From: Bacillus solimangrovi
GTDB lineage: Bacteria > Bacillota > Bacilli > Bacillales > Bacillaceae_N
Direction of reading: 5' to 3'
Assembly (NCBI RefSeq): GCF_001742425.1
Contig: NZ_MJEH01000044.1
Location: forward strand, 62,001 to 126,000
Length of the DNA stretch: 64,000 nucleotides
Position 1 is the first letter of the stretch. Every line of letters begins with the position of its first letter. A model generated the notes under the pieces. The model had not been told where the DNA came from, did not search any database, and saw nothing but the letters and a program-made list of their open reading frames with translations. Below, one piece after another: positions 17,648 to 26,387 of this stretch. Position numbers and translations under genes: made by a program.

Positions 17648-18433
17648 ATGAACTATACAACGATTTTATATGAAGTGCATGAGCATATTGCGAAGATCAC
17701 TTTGAATTTACCGGAAATAAGAAATCCACTTACCGAAGAGTTGTTGACTGAGTTAGTTCATGCAATTCAAACAGCAGATAAGGATGAGCATATTCATGTC
17801 ATGATTATTACGGGTACAGGTGAAGCCTTCTCAGCGGGAGGTAATTTAAATGAATTTCAAAATAATTTTGAAAAGACGGTCCCTCAGTTATATTTTGATG
17901 GGAAAAGTAGCAATGAGCTTTTTAAGCTTGGAGCAACAGTACAAACTCCAATGATTGCTGCAGTTAATGGTGCAGCGTTAGGAGGGGGAACAGGCTTAGC
18001 TGCAATGTGTCATATTGCAATTGCAACAAAATCAGCAAAACTTGGTTTGACAGAGTTAAGGCTTGGAATCGTACCATTCGTCATTTTACCATGGGTTCGT
18101 CGAGCCGTCGGTGAACGCAGGATGATGGAGCTAATGTTAAAAGCAGAAATTTTATCTGCAGATAAAGCAGCTGAATACGAGCTTATACATCAAGTGGTTG
18201 AAGATGAGAAGTTTGAAGAAGAGGTTTGGCAGACGGCTAAACTCATTGCTTCACATAGTCCATTAGCAGTAAAACTGGCACTAGATTCATACTTTCAAAC
18301 AGAACAAATGGATTTTATGAAATCATTTGATTATTTATCGACGTTAAGAGCGGTTTCATTTAAGAGCAATGACTTAAAAGAAGGTGCAACAGCATTTCTA
18401 GAAAAACGAAAACCTCTCTGGTCAGGAACTTAG
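17648..18433 (+). CDS. Enoyl-CoA hydratase/isomerase family protein
   Basis: This 261-residue crotonase-fold protein should hydrate or isomerise an enoyl-CoA. The oxyanion-hole regions are GEAFSAGGNLNEF (about residues 57-69) and AAVNGAALGGG (about 104-114). Of the two catalytic glutamates of rat crotonase, the first (GGGCEL) is replaced by glycine in GGGTGL. The second is kept as Glu136 in GLTELRLG. A methylglutaconyl-CoA- or isohexenylglutaconyl-CoA-type hydratase would fit its place next to a carboxyltransferase (compare LiuC, AtuE). The altered first glutamate makes the exact reaction uncertain. It lies 14 bases after the carboxyltransferase gene. Confidence 0.82.
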   Translation: MNYTTILYEVHEHIAKITLNLPEIRNPLTEELLTELVHAIQTADKDEHIHVMIITGTGEAFSAGGNLNEFQNNFEKTVPQLYFDGKSSNELFKLGATVQTPMIAAVNGAALGGGTGLAAMCHIAIATKSAKLGLTELRLGIVPFVILPWVRRAVGERRMMELMLKAEILSADKAAEYELIHQVVEDEKFEEEVWQTAKLIASHSPLAVKLALDSYFQTEQMDFMKSFDYLSTLRAVSFKSNDLKEGATAFLEKRKPLWSGT

Positions 18434-18469
18434 AAGATTTCAATTATTAATTGAAAGGTGTAGATAACG

Positions 18470-18685
18470 ATGAAAGTGACAGCACCGATGAGCGGTAATG
18501 TTTGGAAGGTATTAGTGGAAGAAGGACATCATATTCAAGCTGGTGATGTTGTTGTCATTCTTGAATCGATGAAAATGGAAATACCAATTGAGTCAACAAC
18601 AAGCGGAGTTGTTAAAACTGTGCATGTAACAGAAAGTAGTTTCATTCAAGAGAATGACCTTGTTATTGAGGTAGGAGGTATTTAA
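18470..18685 (+). CDS. Stand-alone biotin/lipoyl attachment protein
   Basis: This 71-residue protein is a single biotinyl domain. The motif ESMKME holds the predicted biotinylated Lys35, flanked by the family's [18 protein letters not shown] and the late hairpin [23 protein letters not shown]. It resembles YngHB and the C-terminal carrier part of acyl-CoA carboxylase alpha subunits. Free carriers of this size work in trans with a carboxyltransferase, here the gene at 16104. The biotin carboxylase that would charge it is not in this operon. The next gene starts immediately after its stop codon. Confidence 0.9.
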   Translation: MKVTAPMSGNVWKVLVEEGHHIQAGDVVVILESMKMEIPIESTTSGVVKTVHVTESSFIQENDLVIEVGGI

Positions 18686-20050
18686 TTGAAATCTGTACGA
18701 ATTGGTGCAGCACAAGGTTTTTACGGTGATCATATTGATTCAGCAGTTGCAACAGCGAAGTTAGGGAATGTTGATTATCTATGTTTTGATTGTTTAGCAG
18801 AGCTAACGATGGCGATATTAACGAAAGATCAACAAAAAGATTCAAAACTCGGTTATACAAGAGACATTACTTCTTCTATGACAGCACTTTTACCGTATGT
18901 TAAAGAGAAAGGAATCAAATTGTTAACAAATGCAGGTGGGATTAATCCAATTGGTGCTCAGCAAGAAGTTTTGCGTGTAGCTCAGCAACTAGGGATTCAT
19001 AATTTGAAAGTAGCAGTTGTTACAGGTGATAATCTCTTTGATACTTTTGATCGATGGGTTGAAAGAGGAGTTTCTTTTGACCATTGGGAAACAGGAGAAT
19101 CTATTTCAAAGGTTAAAGAAAGGTTATTATTTGCTAATGCGTACATTGGGGCACAACCAATCGTACGTGCGTTACGAGAAGGTGCTGATATTGTTATTAC
19201 AGGAAGAACGACAGATACTGCTCAATTTCTAGCACCATTAATCTATGAATTTCAATGGGGTGAAAACGAGTGGGATAAACTAGCAAGCGGTGTATTTATG
19301 GGGCATCTCATGGAATGTTCTGCTCAATCGATTGGAGGAAATTTTAGTGGTAATTGGGATGAGATAGAGCATATGGACAGGATGAGTTATCCAATCTCTC
19401 AAGTCTATGAAGATGGTGGATTTATCATTACTAAGTTAGATGAACTAGGTGGTCTCGTCAATCTTGATACGATTAGAGAGCAAATGTTGTATGAGATTCA
19501 TGATCCTAATGCATACGTAACACCTGATGTCATTGTCGATTTAACAAAAGTTCAATTAGAACAGATAGACGTGAATAAGGTGAAGATATCTGGGACGAAA
19601 GGTAAGCCAAAACCAGAACAATTAAAGGTCGTTATGGGATATGAAGATGGTTATGTCGGTCAAGCAATTACAGGTTATTCATGGCCTGATGCGATGAATA
19701 AAGCGAAAAAAGCTGAAGAAATAATTCGTCTTCAAATCAAAAAGAAAGGGCTTGCATACAAGGAGATTCAAACGGATTTTATCGGTTATGATGCTTTACA
19801 TGGGCCATTGGCACACAGGGCTGATCATCATGTGAATGAAATTTTTCTTAGAATGGCAGTTCGCACAACAACCAAAAAAGAAGCAATGACTTTCCCAAGG
19901 TTGTTTCCTCCACTAGCATTAAATGGACCTCCTAGTATGGGGGCATTTATCGGTAATATCCCTCCACGACAATTAATAGGGATGTGGGCATCTTTTATAC
20001 CTCGTGAGTTAGTAGAGGAACAAATTAGTATTCATATACAGGAGGTGTAA
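18686..20050 (+). CDS. AtuA family protein, large (DUF1446) part
   Basis: This 454-residue protein matches the DUF1446/AtuA family, first named from the acyclic terpene utilisation locus of Pseudomonas. Visible features are RIGAAQGFYGDH at the N-terminus, YLCFDCLAELTMAIL (about residues 31-45), LLTNAGGINP (about 78-87), DIVITGRTTDTAQFLAPL (about 171-188) and AQSIGGNFSGNW near 210. The start is TTG right after the preceding stop, with GTAGGAGGT upstream. In Pseudomonas-type AtuA this part is fused to a smaller C-terminal domain; here that domain is the next gene. Its enzymatic activity is not established. Confidence 0.85.
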   Translation: MKSVRIGAAQGFYGDHIDSAVATAKLGNVDYLCFDCLAELTMAILTKDQQKDSKLGYTRDITSSMTALLPYVKEKGIKLLTNAGGINPIGAQQEVLRVAQQLGIHNLKVAVVTGDNLFDTFDRWVERGVSFDHWETGESISKVKERLLFANAYIGAQPIVRALREGADIVITGRTTDTAQFLAPLIYEFQWGENEWDKLASGVFMGHLMECSAQSIGGNFSGNWDEIEHMDRMSYPISQVYEDGGFIITKLDELGGLVNLDTIREQMLYEIHDPNAYVTPDVIVDLTKVQLEQIDVNKVKISGTKGKPKPEQLKVVMGYEDGYVGQAITGYSWPDAMNKAKKAEEIIRLQIKKKGLAYKEIQTDFIGYDALHGPLAHRADHHVNEIFLRMAVRTTTKKEAMTFPRLFPPLALNGPPSMGAFIGNIPPRQLIGMWASFIPRELVEEQISIHIQEV

Positions 20051-20391
20051 TGATGACTGTTGTTCAGTTGAAGGATGTTGCATTGGCTCGTTCTGGTGAC
20101 AAAGGTAATACCGTTAATATTGGATTAATAGCAAAAGATGAACGTTGGTATCAATTATTTAAAGAACAAGTGACAAGTGAGAAAGTGAAGAATCATTTTA
20201 AGGGATTGGTAGAAGGCGAGGTTACACGTTACGAGTTACCGAATGTGCATGCGTTCAACTTTGTTTGTACGAATGCCCTTGGTGGTGGCGGGTCAAATTC
20301 GTTACGTTTAGATAATTTAGGGAAGTGTTTTGGTGCCAACTTATTACGACTTGAAATTAAAGTTCCTCATTCGATGTTTGTTGAGGAGTAA
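20050..20391 (+). CDS. AtuA-like small domain protein
   Basis: This 113-residue protein matches the AtuA C-terminal (ferredoxin-fold-like) domain: VQLKDVALARSGDKGNTVNIGLIA at the N-terminus and NFVCTNALGGGGSNSLRLDNLGK near residues 76-98. ATG overlaps the last base of the preceding stop codon, and AGGAGGTG lies just upstream, so the pair is translationally coupled. It is probably the second subunit of a heteromeric AtuA. An ATG at 20053 is an equally good start. Confidence 0.82.
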   Translation: MMTVVQLKDVALARSGDKGNTVNIGLIAKDERWYQLFKEQVTSEKVKNHFKGLVEGEVTRYELPNVHAFNFVCTNALGGGGSNSLRLDNLGKCFGANLLRLEIKVPHSMFVEE

Positions 20392-20423
20392 TTGGAAGTG
20401 GTTTAGGAAAGGAGTGACTAGTA

Positions 20424-21572
20424 ATGGAGTATGTCCCGTATTTTACTGAAGAGCATGAGCAGTTAAGGAAAACAATTCGTAAGTTTGTGCGGAAAGAAGT
20501 AACACCTTTTATAGATGAGTGGGAAGAAGCAGGTGAATTTCCACGATCAATTATGAAACGAATGGGAGATTTAGGATTTCTAAGCTTACGTTATCCTGAG
20601 GAAGTAGGCGGTCAAGGGTGGGACTATTTTGCAAGCCTTATTTTTGCAGAAGAACTTTCAAAATGCGGAGCAGGTGGTTTCCCAATGGCTGTTGCAGTTC
20701 AAACAGATATGGCAACTCCTCCAATTAATGAATTTGGTACAGCAGCTCAGAAAGAGAAATTTTTAAAACCCGCACTTAAAGGTGAAAAAATTGCAGCTAT
20801 CGGTATTTCTGAGCCAAATCATGGTTCAGATGTTGCGTCAATTGAAACGCATGCGTACAGGGATGGAGATGAGTGGGTTATTAACGGATCGAAGACCTAT
20901 ATTACAAATGGTCCGAGAGCTGATTTCGTGACGCTCGTAGTTCGAACATCAAAAGACCCAGGTTATAAAGGGATTAGTTTGTTTTTAGTAGAGACGGATC
21001 GAACTGGATTCTCAATTAGTAAAAAGCTAGATAAAGTAGGTATGCGGTCATCTGACACTGCTGAATTAATTTTTGAAGATGTCCGTGTTCCACATGAAAA
21101 TTTGTTAGGTGTTGAAGGAAGTGGATTTGCCCAAATTATGTGGGAATTACAAGGGGAGAGAATGATTAGCGCGGCGGGTGCGGTCGGAATGGCGGAATTT
21201 GCTTATGAGAAAGCACTCGAATATGCAAAGGTTAGAAAGCAGTTTAATCAGCCACTTATTCATAACCAAGTGATTTCACATATGTTAGTACAAATGAAGA
21301 CAGAGGTAGAAGTTTGCCGAGAGCTAACGTACGCGACTGCGTATCGATTTTCAAATGGGGAAGTACCAAGCAAAGAAATTTCGATTGCGAAAATTTCAAC
21401 GGCACAAATGTCTCATTGGGTAGCAGATCGAGCTCTTCAAATCTTTGGTGGAAGCGGATACATGATGGAGAATCCTGTTCAACGCATTTGGAGAGATACT
21501 CGATTATATCGAATTGGTGCGGGAACAGATGAAATTATGAAGGAAATCATCTCTAAGCAAATGGATATATAG
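20424..21572 (+). CDS. Acyl-CoA dehydrogenase 1 (isovaleryl/citronellyl-CoA type)
   Basis: This 382-residue FAD enzyme should introduce an alpha-beta double bond into an acyl-CoA. ACAD landmarks are GISEPNHGSDVASIET (about residues 132-147), INGSKTYITNGPRADF, VRKQFNQPL, and QIFGGSGYMMENPVQRIWRD near the C-terminus. At the medium-chain-type catalytic position the residue is Ala366 (IGAGT). A glutamate sits instead at position 245 in LQGERM, matching the catalytic Glu of isovaleryl-CoA dehydrogenase and long-chain enzymes. This points to a branched or long substrate. AAAGGAGTG precedes the ATG. It is followed at 17 bases by a paralogue. Confidence 0.88.
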   Translation: MEYVPYFTEEHEQLRKTIRKFVRKEVTPFIDEWEEAGEFPRSIMKRMGDLGFLSLRYPEEVGGQGWDYFASLIFAEELSKCGAGGFPMAVAVQTDMATPPINEFGTAAQKEKFLKPALKGEKIAAIGISEPNHGSDVASIETHAYRDGDEWVINGSKTYITNGPRADFVTLVVRTSKDPGYKGISLFLVETDRTGFSISKKLDKVGMRSSDTAELIFEDVRVPHENLLGVEGSGFAQIMWELQGERMISAAGAVGMAEFAYEKALEYAKVRKQFNQPLIHNQVISHMLVQMKTEVEVCRELTYATAYRFSNGEVPSKEISIAKISTAQMSHWVADRALQIFGGSGYMMENPVQRIWRDTRLYRIGAGTDEIMKEIISKQMDI

Positions 21573-21589
21573 TAAAGGAGGTTAGCTGG

Positions 21590-22741
21590 ATGGGTCACTG
21601 GATATTTTCTGAAGAACATGAGATCTTTCGCGCAACGATTCGAAAACTTGTTAATAAAGAGATAAGACCGCATATCAATCAGTGGGAAAGAGATGGTAAG
21701 ATTCCTAGACAGCTCTTTGAAAGAATGGCTGAACTCGGTTATTTAGGAATAAAAGTACCCGAGCAATATGGTGGATTAGGATTAGATGTGGTAACCGAAG
21801 CAGTATTAATAGAAGAGCTTGCTAAATGTGGAGCAGCAGGGGTTGGAGCTGCGATTGGAGCGCATATTGGAATTGCGATGACACCTATTTTGACTTTCGG
21901 GAGTGAAGAACAAAAGAGAAAATATATCACTTCATCTATTAAGGGAGAGTCGATTGCAGCATTAGGTATAACAGAGCCGAATGCGGGTAGCGATGTGGCA
22001 AATTTACAAACGAATGCAGTAAAAAAAGATGATCAATATATTTTAAATGGTTCGAAGACTTTTATTACAAATGGTATTTCTGCAGACTATGTAATCGTTG
22101 CAGCAAAAACGAGAGAAGCTCCACCACATAAAAACATTAGTTTATTCATTGTAGATACTGATTCGGAAGGTTTTAGTTCAGGTGGAAAATTGAACAAGCT
22201 AGGTTGGCGGAGCTCTGATACTGGTGAACTTTTTCTAGAAAATGTGTTAGTACCAACAGAAAATTTAATCGGTCAAGAACATAAAGGTTTTTATTATATC
22301 ATGAAAAACTTCCAATGGGAGCGAATCATGTTATCGTTGTCATCCGTTGCACTTGCAGAAATAACACTAGAAGCCGCGAAAAAGTATAGTAAAGAACGAA
22401 TTCAATTTGGTAAACCTTTATCAGATTTTCAAGTGTTGCGTCACAAAATGGTAGATATGCAAATTGATATAGAGAAAGCTAGAAATATGACGTATCGAGC
22501 ACTTTACTTATACAGTCAAGGGAAGGATGTAACGACAGAAGCAACGATCGCGAAAGCTTATGCAGGAGAGATGGTAAGTCGTGTATGTGATCAAGCGTTA
22601 CAAATTCATGGTGGTGCAGGTTATATGATGGAATATGATGTTCAACGATATTGGAGGGATGCCCGCATACAATCGATTGGTGGTGGAACGACTCAAATTA
22701 TGAATGAAATTCTTGTGAAAAGGTTTGGTATAGCTGATTAA
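21590..22741 (+). CDS. Acyl-CoA dehydrogenase 2
   Basis: This 383-residue paralogue of the preceding gene has TEPNAGSDVANLQTN, LNGSKTFITNGISADYV and QIHGGAGYMMEYDVQRYWRDAR. As in its neighbour, the medium-chain catalytic position is not acidic (Gly365 in IGGGT), while Glu244 in FQWERIM takes the isovaleryl-CoA-dehydrogenase-type position. Two different ACADs in tandem suggest two consecutive dehydrogenations, or a heteromeric enzyme. The ATG follows AAAGGAGGT. Confidence 0.88.
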   Translation: MGHWIFSEEHEIFRATIRKLVNKEIRPHINQWERDGKIPRQLFERMAELGYLGIKVPEQYGGLGLDVVTEAVLIEELAKCGAAGVGAAIGAHIGIAMTPILTFGSEEQKRKYITSSIKGESIAALGITEPNAGSDVANLQTNAVKKDDQYILNGSKTFITNGISADYVIVAAKTREAPPHKNISLFIVDTDSEGFSSGGKLNKLGWRSSDTGELFLENVLVPTENLIGQEHKGFYYIMKNFQWERIMLSLSSVALAEITLEAAKKYSKERIQFGKPLSDFQVLRHKMVDMQIDIEKARNMTYRALYLYSQGKDVTTEATIAKAYAGEMVSRVCDQALQIHGGAGYMMEYDVQRYWRDARIQSIGGGTTQIMNEILVKRFGIAD

Positions 22742-22788
22742 TAGGTGAACAAGTTACCTTTTGAAATTGACAATAAAGGAGGAGTTTA

Positions 22789-24345
22789 ATGATTATTAAT
22801 GAGATGAATCGAGTAGCAATTGGTGATATTATAAGGCGAACAACTGCTAGGTTTCCAGAAAAAGTTGCAATAAAGGATCGAGATATTCAGCTAACGTACA
22901 AACAATTAAACGATTTATGTAATCAGTATGCGAATCATTTATTAAATAATGGTTATAAGAAAGGTGATTGTATTGCTACAATTGCAGGAAATTCATATGA
23001 ACATATTATTGCAATCTATGGAATAGCAAAAGCAGGTCTAACGTGGGTGCCAATTAATCCGATGATATCGATTGAAGAAAAAAAGTATATTTTGAATGAA
23101 GTGAAAGCATCAACAATACTCGATGATCCTTTGTTTTTAAATAAAGATTCTGAACATTTGCAGCAACATTCATTATTCTATTTTGATAATAATTCCTCTA
23201 TTTCACAACAATCATTTTTGTCTGCCTTCGTTAATGAATCTTCTAATGAACCAAGAGTTGATATTCAAGATCGTGATACAGCACAAATAATGTTTACAAG
23301 TGGCACAACTGGTAACCCAAAAGGGGTCATGATTAGCCACCTAAGTGTCTATATGTCAAGCCTTACTAATATTATTGAAATAAACTTATCTCCTCAAGAC
23401 AAACCTACTATTATGATGCCGATTTTTCATTGTGCACAGCATACTTTCCTTACATCCTTTTTAAATATTGGGGCTACAAACGTTGTTATTAATGGGTTTG
23501 ACCCAGAATCGCTTATGGCATTAATTGAAAAAGAGCGTATTAATTTTATGTTTGCTCTCCCAATGATGTACAAAGCTTTATTGTATCATCCTAAACGAGC
23601 GGAATATAACCTATCTTCCTTAAAGACATGTGTATATGCTATGGCACCGATTGACCGTGAATCATTAGAGAAAGCAATACAAGAATTCGATGCTGATTTT
23701 CATCTTGGTACAGGTCAAACGGAGATGTATCCAGCGACAATGATCTTTAAGTCCGAAGAGCAGTTACGACGGTTTGGTTCTTATTGGGGAACAAGTAGCT
23801 TAATTAATGATACGGCAATTATGGATGATGAAGGCAATTTTCTTACTAATAATCAAGTTGGAGAAATTGTGCATCGCGGTCCTAATGTCATGAACGGTTA
23901 CTTGAACAATAAAGAAGCAACTGAACAAACGAGACGATCAGGGTGGCATCATACTGGTGATCTTGGTTACTGGGACGAAGATGGGCAAATGGTTTTTGTC
24001 GACCGTAAAAAAGATGTAATTAAAACTGGTGGAGAAAATGTTGCTTCGATAAAGGTAGAACAGACGATTCTTAATCATCACAAGGTTGAAAACGTTGTTG
24101 TCGTAGGGCTTCCACATGAAAAATGGAATGAAGCAGTAACAGCCTTTATTATTCCCAAAAAGGATGCTGAGTTGACTAAAGAAGAGATTATCATTTTCTG
24201 TAAACGAAATCTCGGTAGTTTTCAAGTACCAAAGGATGTTCTATTCGTTGATGAATTACCGATGACTTCAACTGGAAAGATTCAAAAGCACAAGGTAAGG
24301 AGCATGCACACAGCACATTACAAACAAGTTAACAAGATGGGCTAA
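22789..24345 (+). CDS. Acyl-CoA ligase 1 (AMP-forming)
   Basis: This 518-residue ANL-superfamily ligase has the P-loop TSGTTGNPKGVMISH at about residues 171-185, LGTGQTEMYPA near 306, the GWHHTGDLGYWDEDG hinge region near 385 and the catalytic lysine in TSTGKIQKHK near 500. It should activate a free acid to its CoA ester to start the pathway. The usual YGxTE motif reads GTGQTE. AGGAGGAG precedes the ATG. The next ligase gene follows after 26 bases; the two differ clearly and are not a recent duplication. Confidence 0.86.
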   Translation: MIINEMNRVAIGDIIRRTTARFPEKVAIKDRDIQLTYKQLNDLCNQYANHLLNNGYKKGDCIATIAGNSYEHIIAIYGIAKAGLTWVPINPMISIEEKKYILNEVKASTILDDPLFLNKDSEHLQQHSLFYFDNNSSISQQSFLSAFVNESSNEPRVDIQDRDTAQIMFTSGTTGNPKGVMISHLSVYMSSLTNIIEINLSPQDKPTIMMPIFHCAQHTFLTSFLNIGATNVVINGFDPESLMALIEKERINFMFALPMMYKALLYHPKRAEYNLSSLKTCVYAMAPIDRESLEKAIQEFDADFHLGTGQTEMYPATMIFKSEEQLRRFGSYWGTSSLINDTAIMDDEGNFLTNNQVGEIVHRGPNVMNGYLNNKEATEQTRRSGWHHTGDLGYWDEDGQMVFVDRKKDVIKTGGENVASIKVEQTILNHHKVENVVVVGLPHEKWNEAVTAFIIPKKDAELTKEEIIIFCKRNLGSFQVPKDVLFVDELPMTSTGKIQKHKVRSMHTAHYKQVNKMG

Positions 24346-24371
24346 TGTTAAAAAATAGGAGGAGAGTATAA

Positions 24372-25898
24372 ATGGATAAAGGAATCGGTTCGTGGATCGT
24401 TTATCATAGTCAGCAGCGTCCAGAAAAAATAGCACTTAAATATAAGGATAAACAATTTACTTATCAACAATTCAATTCAAGAGTGAACAAGTTAGCAAAT
24501 AGCTTAATGGAGTTAGGGATAAGACATGGTGATCGAGTGAATGTCCTACTTTTTAATTCTAATGAGTTAATGGAAACATTATTTGCTTGTGCGAAGATTG
24601 GAGCAATATTTGTACCAGTAAATTATCGTTTAAGTGCTGAAGAAGTTGAATATATTTTGAAAGACTCTAGCTGTCAATGCTTCATCTATGATAACCGCTT
24701 GAGCAATGTAGTTGAAGTTGCTGTGAAAAATGTGACAACAATCAATCATGTTATTCAAGTCGGTGATACACGAACACAAGATTATATAGTTTATGAAAGT
24801 TTAATTGAGGAGAATTCTGATCAAGAGCCTCAATTTGAACTTGAAGAAGATGATGTTCATATGATGATGTACACTTCAGGAACAACAGGCAAGCCGAAAG
24901 GTGTCATGTTAACTCATGGTAATACACAATGGAATGCGGTTAATGCCATTCAATATTTATCCCTTAGTCACCGTGATGTGTCATTAACAGTTGCTCCATT
25001 ATTTCATATCGGTGGAATGAATATTTTTGCAACTCCGATTTTATACAAAGGCGGTACTGTGATTCTTCAGGATGTATTCCAGCCTGATGAAGTGTTAAGG
25101 GAGATTGAAAAACATTCAGTGACGACATTATTCCTCGTTCCGGCAATGTGGATGGCACTTATGCATTCGCCAGCTCTTAATAAAACAGATCTATCATCTT
25201 TACGCATAAATATAGCGGGTGGTTCCCCGTGTCCGTTAATTGTTATTGAGTTTTTCCAAAAATTAAATGTTCCCTTTTATGAAGGCTTTGGTTTGACTGA
25301 AACTGCACCTTTCGTGTGTTTGTTAGATGAGGAAGATGTAAAGAGGAAAAATGGATCGGTTGGTAAAACACCGATGCATACGCAAGTACGTATTGTAAAT
25401 CAACATGATGAAGATGTAAGTGATGGTGAAGTAGGAGAACTGCTAGTAAAAGGTCCTAACGTATTTAAAGGTTATTGGAACAAACCGTCTGAAACGAAAA
25501 AAGTACTTAAAGATGGATGGTTCTATACAGGAGATTTAGCCATGATGGATGATGAAGGTTTTATTTATATTGTAGACCGTAAGAAGGATATGATTATAAG
25601 TGGTGGTGAAAACATTTACCCTGCGGAAATTGAACAAGTGTTATATAAACATCCTAATGTAAAGGATGTTGCAGTAGTTGGATTAGTAGATGGAAAATGG
25701 GGAGAAATCCCGAAGGCATATGTAGTTTTGCACGATTCTGAACGTCTTATAACAATAGATGAGGTACAAAAACATTGTGAAGGTAAGCTAGCAAAATATA
25801 AAATACCTAATCATCTTGAATTTCTAGATATATTACCTCGAAATGCAACAGGGAAAATATTGAAAACGAAACTAAGGAACATACCGGTTAGAAAATAG
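24372..25898 (+). CDS. Acyl-CoA ligase 2 (long-chain fatty-acid-CoA ligase type)
   Basis: This 508-residue ANL-superfamily ligase has YTSGTTGKPKGVMLTH near residues 165-180, the YEGFGLTETAPF motif near 300, WFYTGDLAMMDDEGFIYIVDRKKDMIISGGENIYPAEIE in the hinge region and NATGKILKTKLR near the C-terminus. It is closer to classical FadD/LcfB-like enzymes than its neighbour at 22789. AGGAGGAG precedes the ATG. Confidence 0.87.
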   Translation: MDKGIGSWIVYHSQQRPEKIALKYKDKQFTYQQFNSRVNKLANSLMELGIRHGDRVNVLLFNSNELMETLFACAKIGAIFVPVNYRLSAEEVEYILKDSSCQCFIYDNRLSNVVEVAVKNVTTINHVIQVGDTRTQDYIVYESLIEENSDQEPQFELEEDDVHMMMYTSGTTGKPKGVMLTHGNTQWNAVNAIQYLSLSHRDVSLTVAPLFHIGGMNIFATPILYKGGTVILQDVFQPDEVLREIEKHSVTTLFLVPAMWMALMHSPALNKTDLSSLRINIAGGSPCPLIVIEFFQKLNVPFYEGFGLTETAPFVCLLDEEDVKRKNGSVGKTPMHTQVRIVNQHDEDVSDGEVGELLVKGPNVFKGYWNKPSETKKVLKDGWFYTGDLAMMDDEGFIYIVDRKKDMIISGGENIYPAEIEQVLYKHPNVKDVAVVGLVDGKWGEIPKAYVVLHDSERLITIDEVQKHCEGKLAKYKIPNHLEFLDILPRNATGKILKTKLRNIPVRK

Positions 25899-25942
25899 AC
25901 TATTTATTGATAGTAGAATTTCAAAGTGTTGGGGGTGTTGGA

Positions 25943-26374
25943 TTGTTTACAAAGTTTTTTAATGAATTCCAAGTAGGTGATTGTTGGGCATCGAATGGTA
26001 GGACAGTCACTGAAACGGATCTAGTCATGTTTTCCGCATTAAGCGGTGATTGGTATCCGCTTCATACAGATATTGAATACGCAAAGAGTACGCCATTTAA
26101 ACAACGAATTGCACACGGGATGTTAATTTTATCGATTAGTACCGGACTAATTGAAATGGAAAAAGGGGTTGTTGCAGCCTTTTATGGGATTGAGCGATTA
26201 CGGTTTTTAAAACCTACTTTCATTAATGATACAGTTTCAGTCAAGTTAGAAGTCGTTGATTTGAAAGAAAAAGAGAATGCAGGTGTGATAACAGCAAAAC
26301 AATCGATCTTCAATCAACATGGTGATGTTGTGATAGAGGGAGTGTTAAAAATATTAGTAAATAAAAACAAATAA
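25943..26374 (+). CDS. MaoC-family (R)-enoyl-CoA hydratase-like protein
   Basis: This hot-dog-fold protein of 143 residues would add water to an enoyl-CoA. The hydratase-2 motif is present as SGDWYPLHTD, with the D36/H41 pair in D-x4-H spacing; the usual Asn before Pro is Tyr38. The R-type loop KQRIAHGML follows. TTG at 25943 with GGGGGTG before it puts the start at the normal family N-terminus. The in-frame TTG at 25907 lacks a ribosome site. It sits between a ligase and a PaaG-like gene, so this operon encodes hydratases of both folds. Confidence 0.8.
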   Translation: MFTKFFNEFQVGDCWASNGRTVTETDLVMFSALSGDWYPLHTDIEYAKSTPFKQRIAHGMLILSISTGLIEMEKGVVAAFYGIERLRFLKPTFINDTVSVKLEVVDLKEKENAGVITAKQSIFNQHGDVVIEGVLKILVNKNK

Positions 26375-26387
26375 AGGGAGATAGAGC

